35,431 nucleotides of DNA from Streptomyces sp. MBT53 (GTDB lineage: Bacteria > Actinomycetota > Actinomycetes > Streptomycetales > Streptomycetaceae), in assembly GCF_016654115.1 (NCBI RefSeq), contig NZ_JAEQAZ010000091.1:1-35431 (forward strand), in the 5' to 3' direction. Positions 22,089-30,002 of the stretch are shown here, in pieces; position 1 is the stretch's first letter; each line of letters starts with the position of its first letter. Position numbers and translations under genes: made by a program. The notes under the pieces are model-generated. The model saw only the letters and a list, made by a program, of their open reading frames with translations, was not told where the DNA came from and did not search any database.

Positions 22089-22115
22089 AACTGGCCAAGT
22101 GAAGCGCCCAGTCAC
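22089..22115. repeat. 27-bp inverted repeat, right copy
   Basis: Matches the left copy in opposite orientation with one mismatch. It sits 28 bp before the -10 of the DUF6233 gene, where an activator or repressor could bind. Confidence 0.75.
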
Positions 22116-22142
22116 ACGCGAGCGTCCTAACGGTCGACCCAC

Positions 22143-22148
22143 TAAAAT
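22143..22148 (+). promoter_or_regulatory. -10 element for a leaderless transcript
   Basis: TAAAAT lies 7 nt before the GTG at 22156, with no Shine-Dalgarno sequence. No -35 match is seen at the expected spacing, so an activator is likely; the inverted repeat just upstream is a candidate site. Confidence 0.5.
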
Positions 22149-22155
22149 AGAACAT

Positions 22156-22491
22156 GTGAACGATGGCCCGCTGTCCCGACTCGACGTGCTGCGCTTCCTA
22201 GAGCGCGTACAGGCACGAGACCTCGCTCGCACCCGCCGATGGATCGCCGACGAGGAGCGGCGCGAGGCCGAGCAACAGCGAGGCCTCGCCCCACGCGCTC
22301 CGGATCCTGATTGGCTGATCGAGCGCGGACTCTCGGGGCGTACCGCCGTGTACATACACAAAGGGGGCTGCTACATGGTCGGATCCAGATCGAATGGGGT
22401 CGAGCTGGACCAGGCGCTACGAGCCCTGGCCGAGGGGATCGCCCCTTGCCCACACTGCCGTCCTGACAACGCGCTCGGGTACTTCGACTGA
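22156..22491 (+). CDS. DUF6233 family protein
   Basis: 111 aa from a probably leaderless GTG. The N-terminal helix (LDVLRFLERVQARDLARTRRW) precedes DPDWLIERGL, then TAVYIHKGGCYMVG, and VELDQALRALAEGIAPCPHCRPD. This matches the Streptomyces DUF6233 family found on phages, plasmids and chromosomal islands, with Cys residues in G-G-C and C-P-H-C that could bind metal. Function is unknown. It ends 3 bp before the convergent excisionase-like gene. Confidence 0.82.
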   Translation: MNDGPLSRLDVLRFLERVQARDLARTRRWIADEERREAEQQRGLAPRAPDPDWLIERGLSGRTAVYIHKGGCYMVGSRSNGVELDQALRALAEGIAPCPHCRPDNALGYFD

Positions 22492-22493
22492 CC

Positions 22494-22739
22494 TCAGGCG
22501 GCCCTCGCCTCGATTCCATCCTCGCCTGAGCCGACACCGAGGTGCCGTAGCAGGTCATACCGCGAGACGCGGTAACCGCGCGTGGCCGGCAGCAGCCGCA
22601 CCGGGTACCGCTCCCCCTTGGCCAGGCTGTACCCGGTCGTGCGCCCGAGGCCCAATGCCCGGTTGGCCGTTTCAAGGTCAACGGTCACCGGCAGATTCAT
22701 CAACTCGTCGTGCGTCATCGCTCGCTCGTCGCTGGTCAC
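22494..22739 (-). CDS. xis: Excisionase-like HTH protein
   Basis: 81 aa, GTG start with GGAGGGGA 5 nt upstream. A helix-turn-helix of the excisionase/MerR type is visible: VDLETANRALGLGRTTGYSLAKGERYPVRLLPATRGYRVSRYDLLRHL, given as a region with its R-T-T-G-Y recognition helix and the closing R-Y-D-L-L. Small HTH genes divergent from a phage repressor and near the integrase usually encode excisionase, which bends attachment-site DNA to favour excision. The operator region between it and the repressor would silence it in the lysogen. Confidence 0.75.
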   Translation of the reverse strand: MTSDERAMTHDELMNLPVTVDLETANRALGLGRTTGYSLAKGERYPVRLLPATRGYRVSRYDLLRHLGVGSGEDGIEARAA

Positions 22740-22847
22740 GAACTCCCCTCCATCGAGGTCAACACGCCCTCCCGGTTGGGGCGTTCATCGAACATAACGT
22801 ATAGATAACGCTAGTGACTACGCAATATGCACTGCTAGCGTGTCGAT
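22740..22847. promoter_or_regulatory. Divergent operator/promoter between xis and repressor
   Basis: On the plus strand, -35 GTGACT (22814-22819), a 16-bp spacer and -10 TAGCGT (22836-22841) lead to a leaderless ATG at 22848. Overlapping repeats are ATAACGTATAG/ATAACGCTAG (22804-22814 area), ATATGCAC twice, and ACGCTAGTG facing CACTGCTAGCGT. These are probable repressor sites controlling both genes. Confidence 0.55.
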
Positions 22848-23579
22848 ATGCACAGTCACCAAACGGCAAGCGACACCATCGCCGGGCAGGTGCGCAAGCA
22901 CCGAGCCCGGCTCGGCCTCAACCGGCAGCAACTCGCGGACGAGTGCGCCCGGTTGGGTGCCGTCGACCTCACGTACGCCGCGATCACGAACATTGAGACC
23001 GGCCGCAGGAACAAGGAGGGCAAGCGACGCCGCGAGGTGACCGTCGACGAGCTGCTCGTGCTCGGCCTCGCCCTCGCCGTGCCTCCGCTCCTCCTGGTGC
23101 TTCCCCTTGGGGACGAGCAGACCGTGCCCACTGTGCCCGCGGCCGATCCGCGAGACCCCTACATCGTGTGGAAGTGGTTCACGGGCGAGGAGACGCCGAC
23201 GCTCGCCGGCCCCCTCGACGGGCACCACTACGTCGACCCCCGGCCCGTCGCCGGCGACGGTCCCAAGTGGTCCGTCGCATGGGGTACGGCCGCCTATCCC
23301 GCGTCGCTGTACCCCGAGTTCGAGCGGCGGCGCGAGGCGGTCCACAGGGCGTATCTGCGCACCGAGGCCACGCAGGCAACGCGCCGCACAAGGAAGGAGG
23401 GCCACAGCGCAGCAGAGACCGACTACCTGCACCGACTCGAAGAACTCGCGCGCCACATCAACGACATGAGCCGCGCGGGGCTCACGATCCCCGATCTACG
23501 ACCCAACTTGATCGAGGACATGCAGGGGCTCGACATGCTCGACGACCCCGACGTCATCAACCCGAGAGGTACTGAGTGA
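22848..23579 (+). CDS. Phage repressor, XRE family
   Basis: 243 aa, probably leaderless ATG. Residues ~10-70 are an HTH (VRKHRARLGLNRQQLADECA, AAITNIETGRRNKEGKRRREVT). The hydrophobic stretch LLVLGLALAVPPLLLVLPLG follows, as in many Streptomyces XRE repressors. The C-terminal half is helical (LYPEFERRREAVHRAYLRTE; DYLHRLEELARHINDMSRAGL) and probably oligomerises. The stop overlaps the integrase start by 4 bp, so repressor and integrase are made from one transcript. It is the likely immunity repressor. Confidence 0.84.
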   Translation: MHSHQTASDTIAGQVRKHRARLGLNRQQLADECARLGAVDLTYAAITNIETGRRNKEGKRRREVTVDELLVLGLALAVPPLLLVLPLGDEQTVPTVPAADPRDPYIVWKWFTGEETPTLAGPLDGHHYVDPRPVAGDGPKWSVAWGTAAYPASLYPEFERRREAVHRAYLRTEATQATRRTRKEGHSAAETDYLHRLEELARHINDMSRAGLTIPDLRPNLIEDMQGLDMLDDPDVINPRGTE

Positions 23580-25627
23580 ACGGCACCATCACCAAGCGTT
23601 GCGGCTGCCGAGACGCCGACGGCAAGCAGCTCAACGGCTCTTGCACCAAGCTGAGTCAGCGCAGCCACGGCCTGTTCAGCCTCACGCAGGAACTGCCGCC
23701 CAAGAAGGGCAACGCGCGTCGCCGCTTCCGCCGCAGCGGCTACGACACCAAGACCAAGGCGCAGGCCGACCTCGACAAGGTGCGCGCGCTGCTCAACATC
23801 GCCGACGAGAACGACGTCGAGGGCCGCGCCCGTCTCGCCGACATGCTCGAAACCGTGGGGGCGAGCAAAGACCCGATCCCCGACCACGAGGAGACCCGCC
23901 GCAAGTTCGCGACCGGCCAGTCGCTCACGCAGCACATGACCGTCGGCGAGTGGCTCGAACAGTGGCTCGCCGGAAAAAAGGGGCTGCGCACGAGCGGTAA
24001 GAACCGGTACGACATCGATATTCGGGTGCACCTCGTACCGCGGATCGGGCACATCCGGCTCGACCGGCTCACCGTGGCGCACCTCGACGAGATGTTCGCC
24101 GGCATCGCCGAGACGAACATCGAGATCAACGATGCGAACATTCTGCGCCGCACGGCGCTGGACGAGTTGAAGCTGATCCCGTGGAAAGGAGTTGAGAGTC
24201 GGCGCCGCCGTAAGGCGCTGAAAGAGTCCATCGACGCGATGGACCCGTTCCGGCGGATCACGGGAGTGGCGACGCAGCACCACATCAAGGCGACGCTGCG
24301 GGCCGCCCTGAACGTCGCTATCGGGCGCGGACTGATCATCTTCAACGCAGCCGCGCACGTCGAACTCGAAGCCGCCAAGCGGCCCAAGGCGCTTGTCTGG
24401 ACCGACGAGAGGATCGCCGAGTGGCTGCGGACCGGCGTCAAGCCGTCCGCCTGCATGGTGTGGACCCCGGAGCACGCCGGACAGTTCCTCGACTTCCTCG
24501 CCGATACCGGCGAGCGCCTGTACGGGCTGTTCCACCTGATCACCTTCCGGGGCCTGCGTCGGGGCGAGTCGGTCGGCCTGCGTCGCACTGACCGGAGCCG
24601 TGCGGCGGGAACGCTCACCGTCGCGACGCAGCTCGTGCAGGACGGTTGGGAGGTCATCGAGAACGCGCCGAAGACCGACAGCGGCGAGCGCGTGGTCGAC
24701 CTCGACGAGTACAGCGGTCAGGTTCTCGACAAGCAGGAACTGCGACAGGACGCCGAGCGCCTCGAATACGGCGAGGCATGGGTCGAGTCGGGGCGCATGT
24801 TCACCATGCCCGACGGGTCGTTCATCCACCCCGGGTGGCTGACGGACTATTTCGAGCGGCTCGTCGAACTCTCAGGGCTGCCGCCGATCCGGCTGCACGA
24901 CCTGCGTCACGTCGCCGCCTCGCTCATGCTCGCCGCCGGCGTCGATATCAAGATCGTGTCCGAGACCCTCGGCCACAGCGACACCCGGATCACCCGGGAC
25001 ATCTACCAGTCGGTCATGCCGAAGGCTGCTCGCGACGCTGCCGAGGCGACAGCCGCCATCGTTCCGCGCGGTGCGGCCCGCCTTCCTGATGAGGCGCCCG
25101 CCGAGTCGGCTGCCGATCCGCGCGTCGAGGAGGTCGCGCAGCTCGCCCTCGATCACCTCGTCGCGCAGCTCGCCGCAGTCGCCGAGCGGGACGGCCGCAC
25201 GGTCGAGCAGTTGGTGCTCGACCACCTCGCCGGACGGACCGGCGAGACGGTTGCCGAGCAGGATGGCCACACCACGGCCACACACGAAGGGGCGAAGATC
25301 ATCGAGTTCCGCCCCCGCAGCGCCCGGACACAGGAAAACCCCAGTTCAGACGCCGTCCAAACTGGGGTTTCGTTGAGCCCCCTGTCGGATTCGAACCGAC
25401 GACCTACGCATTACAAGTCCGGGAAGGATCTTGCCGGCTGGTTCCGGACGCTCCTTCGGTGTCCGAAACCACCAGGTCAGGACAGGTACCGCGCGGGGCT
25501 CAGTCCACGCAGTGATGGTCTCTGCCACCTCGTCCGCTCACGCATCGCTCACGCATCACGTGCCGCCGAGCAGGGGTTTCATAGGAACCACCGGAGCGAC
25601 ACCGACAGCCAAGGCGGCCGGTCGTGA
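23576..25627 (+). CDS. int: Tyrosine-type integrase, C-terminus extended through att
   Basis: 683 aa as read here. Residues ~1-100 are a basic arm-binding region (RCGCRDADGKQLNGSC; RRFRRSGYDTKTKAQAD); ~115-330 the SAM-like core-binding domain, unusually long, with an insert (IPWKGVESRRRRKALKESID). The catalytic domain has Arg in FRGLRRGES (~327), HDLRH (~441-445), LGHSDTRIT and Tyr in TRDIYQSV (~477). Conserved sequence ends near residue 500. Residues ~601-615 are encoded by the antisense of the tRNA-Thr 3' half, and the last ~68 by DNA beyond the core. The native C-terminus before integration must differ. It performs site-specific integration. Confidence 0.9.
   Translation: MNGTITKRCGCRDADGKQLNGSCTKLSQRSHGLFSLTQELPPKKGNARRRFRRSGYDTKTKAQADLDKVRALLNIADENDVEGRARLADMLETVGASKDPIPDHEETRRKFATGQSLTQHMTVGEWLEQWLAGKKGLRTSGKNRYDIDIRVHLVPRIGHIRLDRLTVAHLDEMFAGIAETNIEINDANILRRTALDELKLIPWKGVESRRRRKALKESIDAMDPFRRITGVATQHHIKATLRAALNVAIGRGLIIFNAAAHVELEAAKRPKALVWTDERIAEWLRTGVKPSACMVWTPEHAGQFLDFLADTGERLYGLFHLITFRGLRRGESVGLRRTDRSRAAGTLTVATQLVQDGWEVIENAPKTDSGERVVDLDEYSGQVLDKQELRQDAERLEYGEAWVESGRMFTMPDGSFIHPGWLTDYFERLVELSGLPPIRLHDLRHVAASLMLAAGVDIKIVSETLGHSDTRITRDIYQSVMPKAARDAAEATAAIVPRGAARLPDEAPAESAADPRVEEVAQLALDHLVAQLAAVAERDGRTVEQLVLDHLAGRTGETVAEQDGHTTATHEGAKIIEFRPRSARTQENPSSDAVQTGVSLSPLSDSNRRPTHYKSGKDLAGWFRTLLRCPKPPGQDRYRAGLSPRSDGLCHLVRSRIAHASRAAEQGFHRNHRSDTDSQGGRS
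25336..25370 (-). terminator. Terminator just 3' of the tRNA-Thr core
   Basis: An 11-bp stem (25336-25346 with 25360-25370). On the minus strand it is followed by TTTTCC, so it acts in the tRNA direction. It is probably carried by the phage to end tRNA transcription. Confidence 0.65.
25376..25418 (-). other. attR: Attachment core: 3' half of tRNA-Thr(TGT)
   Basis: On the minus strand 43 nt match a tRNA from position 31 to the discriminator: anticodon loop CTTGTAA with TGT at 25413-25415, variable region, T-arm GTCGG-TTCGAAT-CCGAC, and acceptor AGGGGGCT. Beyond 25418 the anticodon stem, D-arm and 5' acceptor (GCCCCCT) do not continue, so this is not an intact gene. It is the probable phage attachment core. 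The name attR is a guess as to side. Confidence 0.7.
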
Positions 25628-25857
25628 GGAGGCCGAGTGCTCGGCCGGGTCGCGAGGGCCGTGCGCAATCCAGCGCGGTGCATCTCAGTCCCCGGACATG
25701 ACCAGTGGCCTGACCGCTCGACGGGTGGTTGGCCGATAAGGCGCATCCGTTCAGGCACTCTGTGGTGCACTGGCACCTACTTGGCAGCGGGCTCGGCGCC
25801 AGCCTCTCGTGTACCCGGGCGAGAGTCCTGAGGACCAGCGAGCAGCGAGGAGTCACC

Positions 25858-27174
25858 GTGACCGTACGCGGGCATGAAGGGCACGGTGGGCCGACCGTTC
25901 CCACTTCCGTGAACCGGGGTGGCCAGGGCAGGATGATGACCTTGGCGGAGACACTGGCCGCGGCGGAGACAGCGGCACCCGTGGAGTCGCTCGACGTGGT
26001 CGCGCGGATGCTCAAGGAGCACCTCGGGGCCGCGTCGGTGTCGTTCCTCATCACCGACTTCACCGGCGGCTCGGTGGTGCGGCTGGGTGCGGCGGGCAGC
26101 GTCGATACCGATGAACCCGCCCGGCGCATCACCCTGCGGGGCACCCTGTACGACGACGTGATCCGCACCCAGCGTCCGAGTGTGGAGGACAAGGGCGACG
26201 GCGCGCTGGTGCGGGTCGTCGCGCCGGTGACCAACCGCGGGGACGCCATCGGGCTCCTCGAACTGTTCCTGCCCGCGACACCCGACGCGGAGACCATGCG
26301 GGAGGTCGGCGAGACCGCACACGCCCTGGCGTACATCGTCATCGCGAACCGGTCCTTCACCGACGTGTACCAGTGGGGCCGCCGTACCACTCCGCTGAGC
26401 CTGGCCGCGGAGATCCAGCACCGGCTGCTCCCGGCTTCGCTGGCGTGCGAGGCCGCGCAGTTCGCCGTGGCCGGGGCGCTGGAGCCGGCCGACCACGTCG
26501 GGGGCGACACCTTCGACTACGTCATCGACCGGGACACCGTCCAGCTCTCCGTCACCGACGCCATGGGCCACGATGTCGACGCCGCGCTGCTGGCCACTCT
26601 CCTGGTGGGCGCCCTGCGCCGGGCGCGGCGGGCCGGTGCCGACCTCGCCGAACAGGCTCGCCAGGCCGACCGGGCCATGCGGGAGCACGGCCGTCAGAGC
26701 TACGTCACCGGTCAGCTTCTGCGCATCAGCCTGATCGACGGCACGACCGAGTTCATCAACGCCGGGCACCCCTGGCCGCTGCGCATGCGGAACGGCGAAG
26801 TGCAGGAGATCACTCCGAAGATCGATATGCCGTTCGGCTTCCTCACCCCTCACACCTACCGGGTCCAGTCGCTGGACCTGCAGCCGGGCGACCGGCTGGT
26901 GATGCTGACCGACGGCATGCTGGAGCGCAACGCCAACAGCCTCGATCTGTCGGACCTGATCGTGCGCACCAGCGCGCTGCACCCCCGTGAGGCCGCCCGC
27001 ACTCTCATCGGGGCGATCGTCGACGCCAACCACGGCCACCTGCAGGACGACGCGACCGTCATGTGCCTGGACTGGCACGGCGTCGACCAGTCGGAGCGGG
27101 ACGCCAACACCGGCGCCGACCTCACCGACGCCTCCGCACCGTCACGAACAAGGCGGATGAATTCCGCGCAATGA
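25858..27174 (+). CDS. SpoIIE-type PP2C phosphatase with GAF-like domain
   Basis: 438 aa from GTG with GAGGAG 6 nt upstream; upstream in-frame codons lack an RBS. Residues ~20-180 form a GAF-like sensor (VARMLKEHLGAASVSFLITD; VVAPVTNRGDAIGLLELFL). Residues ~200-415 are the SpoIIE PP2C fold: LSLAAEIQHRLLP, GGDTFDYVI, LSVTDAMGHDVDAALLAT, INAGHPWPL, MLTDGMLER and HLQDDATVMCLDW, with the metal-binding Asp residues. Such proteins dephosphorylate anti-anti-sigma factors in stress and developmental signalling. It is the first clearly chromosomal gene to the right of the att core. Confidence 0.88.
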   Translation: MTVRGHEGHGGPTVPTSVNRGGQGRMMTLAETLAAAETAAPVESLDVVARMLKEHLGAASVSFLITDFTGGSVVRLGAAGSVDTDEPARRITLRGTLYDDVIRTQRPSVEDKGDGALVRVVAPVTNRGDAIGLLELFLPATPDAETMREVGETAHALAYIVIANRSFTDVYQWGRRTTPLSLAAEIQHRLLPASLACEAAQFAVAGALEPADHVGGDTFDYVIDRDTVQLSVTDAMGHDVDAALLATLLVGALRRARRAGADLAEQARQADRAMREHGRQSYVTGQLLRISLIDGTTEFINAGHPWPLRMRNGEVQEITPKIDMPFGFLTPHTYRVQSLDLQPGDRLVMLTDGMLERNANSLDLSDLIVRTSALHPREAARTLIGAIVDANHGHLQDDATVMCLDWHGVDQSERDANTGADLTDASAPSRTRRMNSAQ

Positions 27175-27251
27175 CGCGACGCCTGCTCCCGCATCCCGCT
27201 GCGTCCGGTCCCCAGGCGGGGGCGGCCCGGGCACCTGCCTGGCTGACCGCG

Positions 27252-27419
27252 TCACCGCGGGAGACGCCTGCGACGGCGGCCCAGGCGCAGGCCAAGGAGG
27301 ACGAAGTCGGCGACCAGAACCACCACACCGATGACCAGCAGGTAGAAGAGGCCCTTCGCCGCCACACCGATGATGCCGAGCACGATGGCCACAAGGACCA
27401 GTAGGAGAAAGAGAGCCAT
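27252..27419 (-). CDS. Small DUF6131-type membrane protein
   Basis: 55 aa, ATG with GAGGTGA upstream. Two hydrophobic helices (ALFLLLVLVAIVLGIIGVAA and LFYLLVIGVVVLVADFVLLG) end in a basic RLGRRRRRLPR tail. It matches the short DUF6131-like proteins of Streptomyces, whose function is unknown. Confidence 0.72.
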   Translation of the reverse strand: MALFLLLVLVAIVLGIIGVAAKGLFYLLVIGVVVLVADFVLLGLRLGRRRRRLPR

Positions 27420-27456
27420 CGGTGTCACCTCATCGTGGAGCACATTGGTGGGGGCA

Positions 27457-27813
27457 TCAGCGGCGGGCGAGGCGACGTTCGCCACCCTCGCCCATTCTGT
27501 AGGCGAGGGCGTAGTGGGCGAAAACCGTCTTCTCGTCCTCCGCGAGCAGTTCGCCGTCCGTGCCGATCGAGGGTGCTTCCTTGACCTGCTTCTTGTCGTA
27601 GGCAACCTTCAGATAGCCGGGACCGACCGTCGCATCGCCCAGAGGGACGAACACCAGCCGGTGCCGGGTCGGCAGGCCGACCCTGACCGTTGCGAACGCG
27701 GGCTGGTCTGTGGCCGTGTCCACGTAGACCGCCTCCAGGACGCCGATCTTGTGCTGCTCATGGTCGACCACGTCGTGGCCCCGCCATTCCCTGATGTCTT
27801 GCGCCTCGAACAC
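27457..27813 (-). CDS. PRC-barrel domain protein
   Basis: 118 aa from GTG with GAGGGG 6 nt upstream; the long frame 5' of it lacks an RBS and shows out-of-frame codon bias. The core AQDIREWRGHDVVDHEQHKIGVLEAVYVDT, PAFATVRVG, LVFVPLGDATVG and YLKVAYDKKQVKEAP is the PRC-barrel pattern. These proteins occur near stress genes in Streptomyces, and no enzyme activity is expected. It lies 37 bp before the DUF6131 gene on the same strand. Confidence 0.82.
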   Translation of the reverse strand: MFEAQDIREWRGHDVVDHEQHKIGVLEAVYVDTATDQPAFATVRVGLPTRHRLVFVPLGDATVGPGYLKVAYDKKQVKEAPSIGTDGELLAEDEKTVFAHYALAYRMGEGGERRLARR

Positions 27814-28034
27814 GGCAGCCCCTCTGTCGCAGGTCAGCTGAAGACCGCTGGCGTCACGTTCTCCTCCCTCCTTTACCTGTCCACGGAGCGTCACACCCTT
27901 CAGAGCGGCCCGCTTGTAGGCCGGACGGCGGACGGCTTTCACGCGCGGCGCGATGCCTCTGCGACAGCCCGGCCCTTCGCGGTCCATCGCCCGGCAGCTC
28001 GGGCGATGAGCGGCGCGATCGGAAACTGTCGCGG

Positions 28035-28856
28035 TCAGTAGGCGGCCAGGAAGATGGCGATGTAGTGCGCGGTGAAGGCCGCCACGGTCAGGGCGTGGAA
28101 CACCTCGTGGAAGCCGAACCAGCGGGGTGAGGGGTCGGGGCGCTGGAGGGCGTAGACCACCGCGCCGGCGCTGTAGAGAAGCCCGCCGACCACTATGAGG
28201 ATGAGTACGGCCGCTCCCCCGGCGTGCAGGAAGTCGGGCAGGTAACGCACCGGTGCCCACCCCAGCGCGAGGTAACACGGGGTGTACAGCCAGCGCGGAG
28301 CTCCGACCCAGAAGACCCGGAACGCGATACCGGCCAATGCGCCCGCCCACACGATCCACAGCAGCAGGGACCGCTGGTCCGGCGGAAGGAGCAGCACCGC
28401 CAGGGGTGTGCAGGTGCCGGCGATGATGAGGAAGATGTTGGCGTGGTCGAGACGTCGCAGGAGTGCGTCGCCGAGCCGCCCCCAGGTGCCACGGTGGTAG
28501 ATCGCGCTCGTTGCGAACAGCATGCCGGCGGTGACCGCATACACGACGCAGGCCAGGGCCGCCTGCGGAGTGCGGGCCCGACAGACGAGAACGATGCCTG
28601 CGATCAGCGAGGCCGGGACCATCGCGGCATGGAGCCAGCCACGCAGCCTCGGCTTGACCGGTTCGGCTGCCCGCTCCACGAGAGCGGCAACCGTATGACC
28701 TTTCCTTTCCGCTTTATCCTCCTCTGATCCGACGGGCGGCCGGTCTTGAGGATTCTCTGCACTCCATGAGGCGACGTGAACGTATTCGGCTTCAGCAGCG
28801 TCGCGGGACACAGCTTCTCGTCCTCCCTCGGACTCCTGGGCGCCACCAGTGATCAC
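28035..28856 (-). CDS. Hemolysin III / PAQR family membrane protein
   Basis: 273 aa as read from GTG; an internal start is possible because the first ~70 residues are polar and poorly conserved-looking. Seven hydrophobic helices follow (e.g. AALACVVYAVTAGMLF, NIFLIIAGTCTPLAVLLL, VLILIVVGGLLYSAGAVVYAL). PAQR motifs are visible: TSAIYHR, LDHANIFLIIAGTCTP and FHEVFHALTVAAFTAHY with metal-binding His. In bacteria these are often called hemolysin III (YqfA-like); they may be integral-membrane hydrolases. No operon partner is evident. Confidence 0.85.
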   Translation of the reverse strand: MITGGAQESEGGREAVSRDAAEAEYVHVASWSAENPQDRPPVGSEEDKAERKGHTVAALVERAAEPVKPRLRGWLHAAMVPASLIAGIVLVCRARTPQAALACVVYAVTAGMLFATSAIYHRGTWGRLGDALLRRLDHANIFLIIAGTCTPLAVLLLPPDQRSLLLWIVWAGALAGIAFRVFWVGAPRWLYTPCYLALGWAPVRYLPDFLHAGGAAVLILIVVGGLLYSAGAVVYALQRPDPSPRWFGFHEVFHALTVAAFTAHYIAIFLAAY

Positions 28857-29555
28857 GGGGCCATGCTAAGAGACGGCACTCCACGCCATTCCGGGAGGCC
28901 GGTCTCGAACACCACGCCCAGTCGCAGGCATGGTGTTCCGCAGCCGTTCCCACTCCACCCTCGTTGATACTGCCGTCAACTGGGCCAGCCGAAGCCGAGT
29001 AGACCGGCTGGTCATGGGAACGATCAGGACTTCCGAACGGGCATTCCGCCCGCCTACGCGCAAGGAGCGTCGCTGCTTCCTGAGGTCCGCCCCCACGTAT
29101 CCGCCCCCCTCGCAGGCCAGTTGGAGCATCGGTTGGGCCTGGCGGCTGGAGAACGCTTCCGGGCGGAACTGTGGAGGTCCTCGGGTACCGCGTATCTGCT
29201 GCCCGCCAACATCAAGGCCCTTGTGCAGCGTTCGGTGACCGGAGAGGGAACCGCCCCCTGGCCCGCCAGCTCCTCTCGGCCCTCGATCAGATGCCCCGAC
29301 GAACGTCTGAACGTCTCCGTCTCCAAGCCGTACGACAGCCGCTCAGGAAGTCTGCGGCCGAGGTTGCGTCGGACCGGGATTCATTTCAACAGATCAGGGC
29401 CGCGCGGCCGTTGCTGCGCGGCCCTGATCCCCTGCACCACAGATCATGTCGACGCCCGGCACCAGAGCCGGTCCCGTGTCCGGGTGAGAGCACGGCGCGC
29501 GGCCGACGGCAGTCAGGGACGCGGCGTGCGCGATCCTTCGGGCAGGGTTGCGGGG
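28857..29555. other. Gene-poor stretch with one hairpin
   Basis: About 700 bp with no frame having a convincing start, RBS and codon bias. A plus-strand segment at 29121-29290 (LAAGERFRAELWRSS, LLPANIKALV) is weakly protein-like and may be a gene remnant. A perfect 14-bp hairpin (29392-29405 with 29416-29429) probably ends the minus-strand CspA transcript. Confidence 0.45.
29392..29429 (-). terminator. Probable terminator of the first CspA gene
   Basis: A perfect 14-bp stem with a 10-base loop, 127 bp beyond the CspA stop. Both strands could use it, but no plus-strand gene ends here. Confidence 0.5.
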
Positions 29556-29759
29556 TCAGGCCGGGTTGATGTTTTCGGCCTGGGGGCCCTTCTGGCCCTG
29601 GGTGACGTCGAACGTCACGACCTGGCCCTCCTGAAGTTCACGGAAGCCGGAGGAGTTGATCGCCGAGTAGTGCGCGAAGACGTCCGGGCCGCCGCCGTCC
29701 TGGGCGATGAAGCCGAAGCCCTTCTCCGCGTTGAACCACTTCACAGTTCCTGTAGCCAT
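29556..29759 (-). CDS. Cold-shock protein CspA family
   Basis: 67 aa. RNP1 KGFGFIAQD and RNP2 DVFAHYSAI are intact, with TVKWFNAEKGFGFI at the start and QGQKGPQAENI at the end. It is a single-domain, nucleic-acid-binding OB fold that melts mRNA structure. GGAAGG lies about 8 nt upstream. Its leader holds a hairpin with T-run ~90 nt before the ATG. A short uORF (MEGEAFIDWKA) overlaps the RBS. Confidence 0.93.
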   Translation of the reverse strand: MATGTVKWFNAEKGFGFIAQDGGGPDVFAHYSAINSSGFRELQEGQVVTFDVTQGQKGPQAENINPA

Positions 29760-29845
29760 GTCTCATGCCTTCCAGTCGATGAACGCCTCCCCCTCCATGG
29801 GGAAAGCGGAGGTGATCGCCCTGGTCCCTGCGGCACAGCACAGCA

Positions 29846-29870
29846 AAACGCCCATGCCGGGAGCATGGGC
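29846..29870 (-). terminator. Hairpin with T-run in the CspA leader region
   Basis: On the minus strand GCCCATGC/GCATGGGC (29850-29857 with 29863-29870) is followed by GTTTT. It lies 91 nt upstream of the CspA ATG and downstream of a separate MerR terminator, so it may be an attenuator rather than a MerR end signal. Confidence 0.55.
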
Positions 29871-29967
29871 TGGGGAATTCCGAACCACGACAGCTGACGC
29901 AGACGCTACACGCCCACACACCGCGTCACCAGAGAAAGCGATCACGCCGCACACCAGGACGGGGCGT

Positions 29968-30001
29968 ACGGGGGTGCCCGCCGATGTCGGCGGGCCCCCG
30001 T
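29968..30001 (-). terminator. Terminator of the MerR-type gene
   Basis: A 15-bp stem with one bulge (29968-29984 with 29987-30001) directly after the stop at 30003. Confidence 0.75.
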
Positions 30002-30002
30002 C

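Noticed and set aside
23423..24829. Minus-strand 468-codon frame opposite the integrase
   Set aside because: Shadow of the integrase; no domain.
25376..25450. Complete tRNA-Thr gene
   Set aside because: Only the 3' half matches; D-arm and 5' acceptor are missing.
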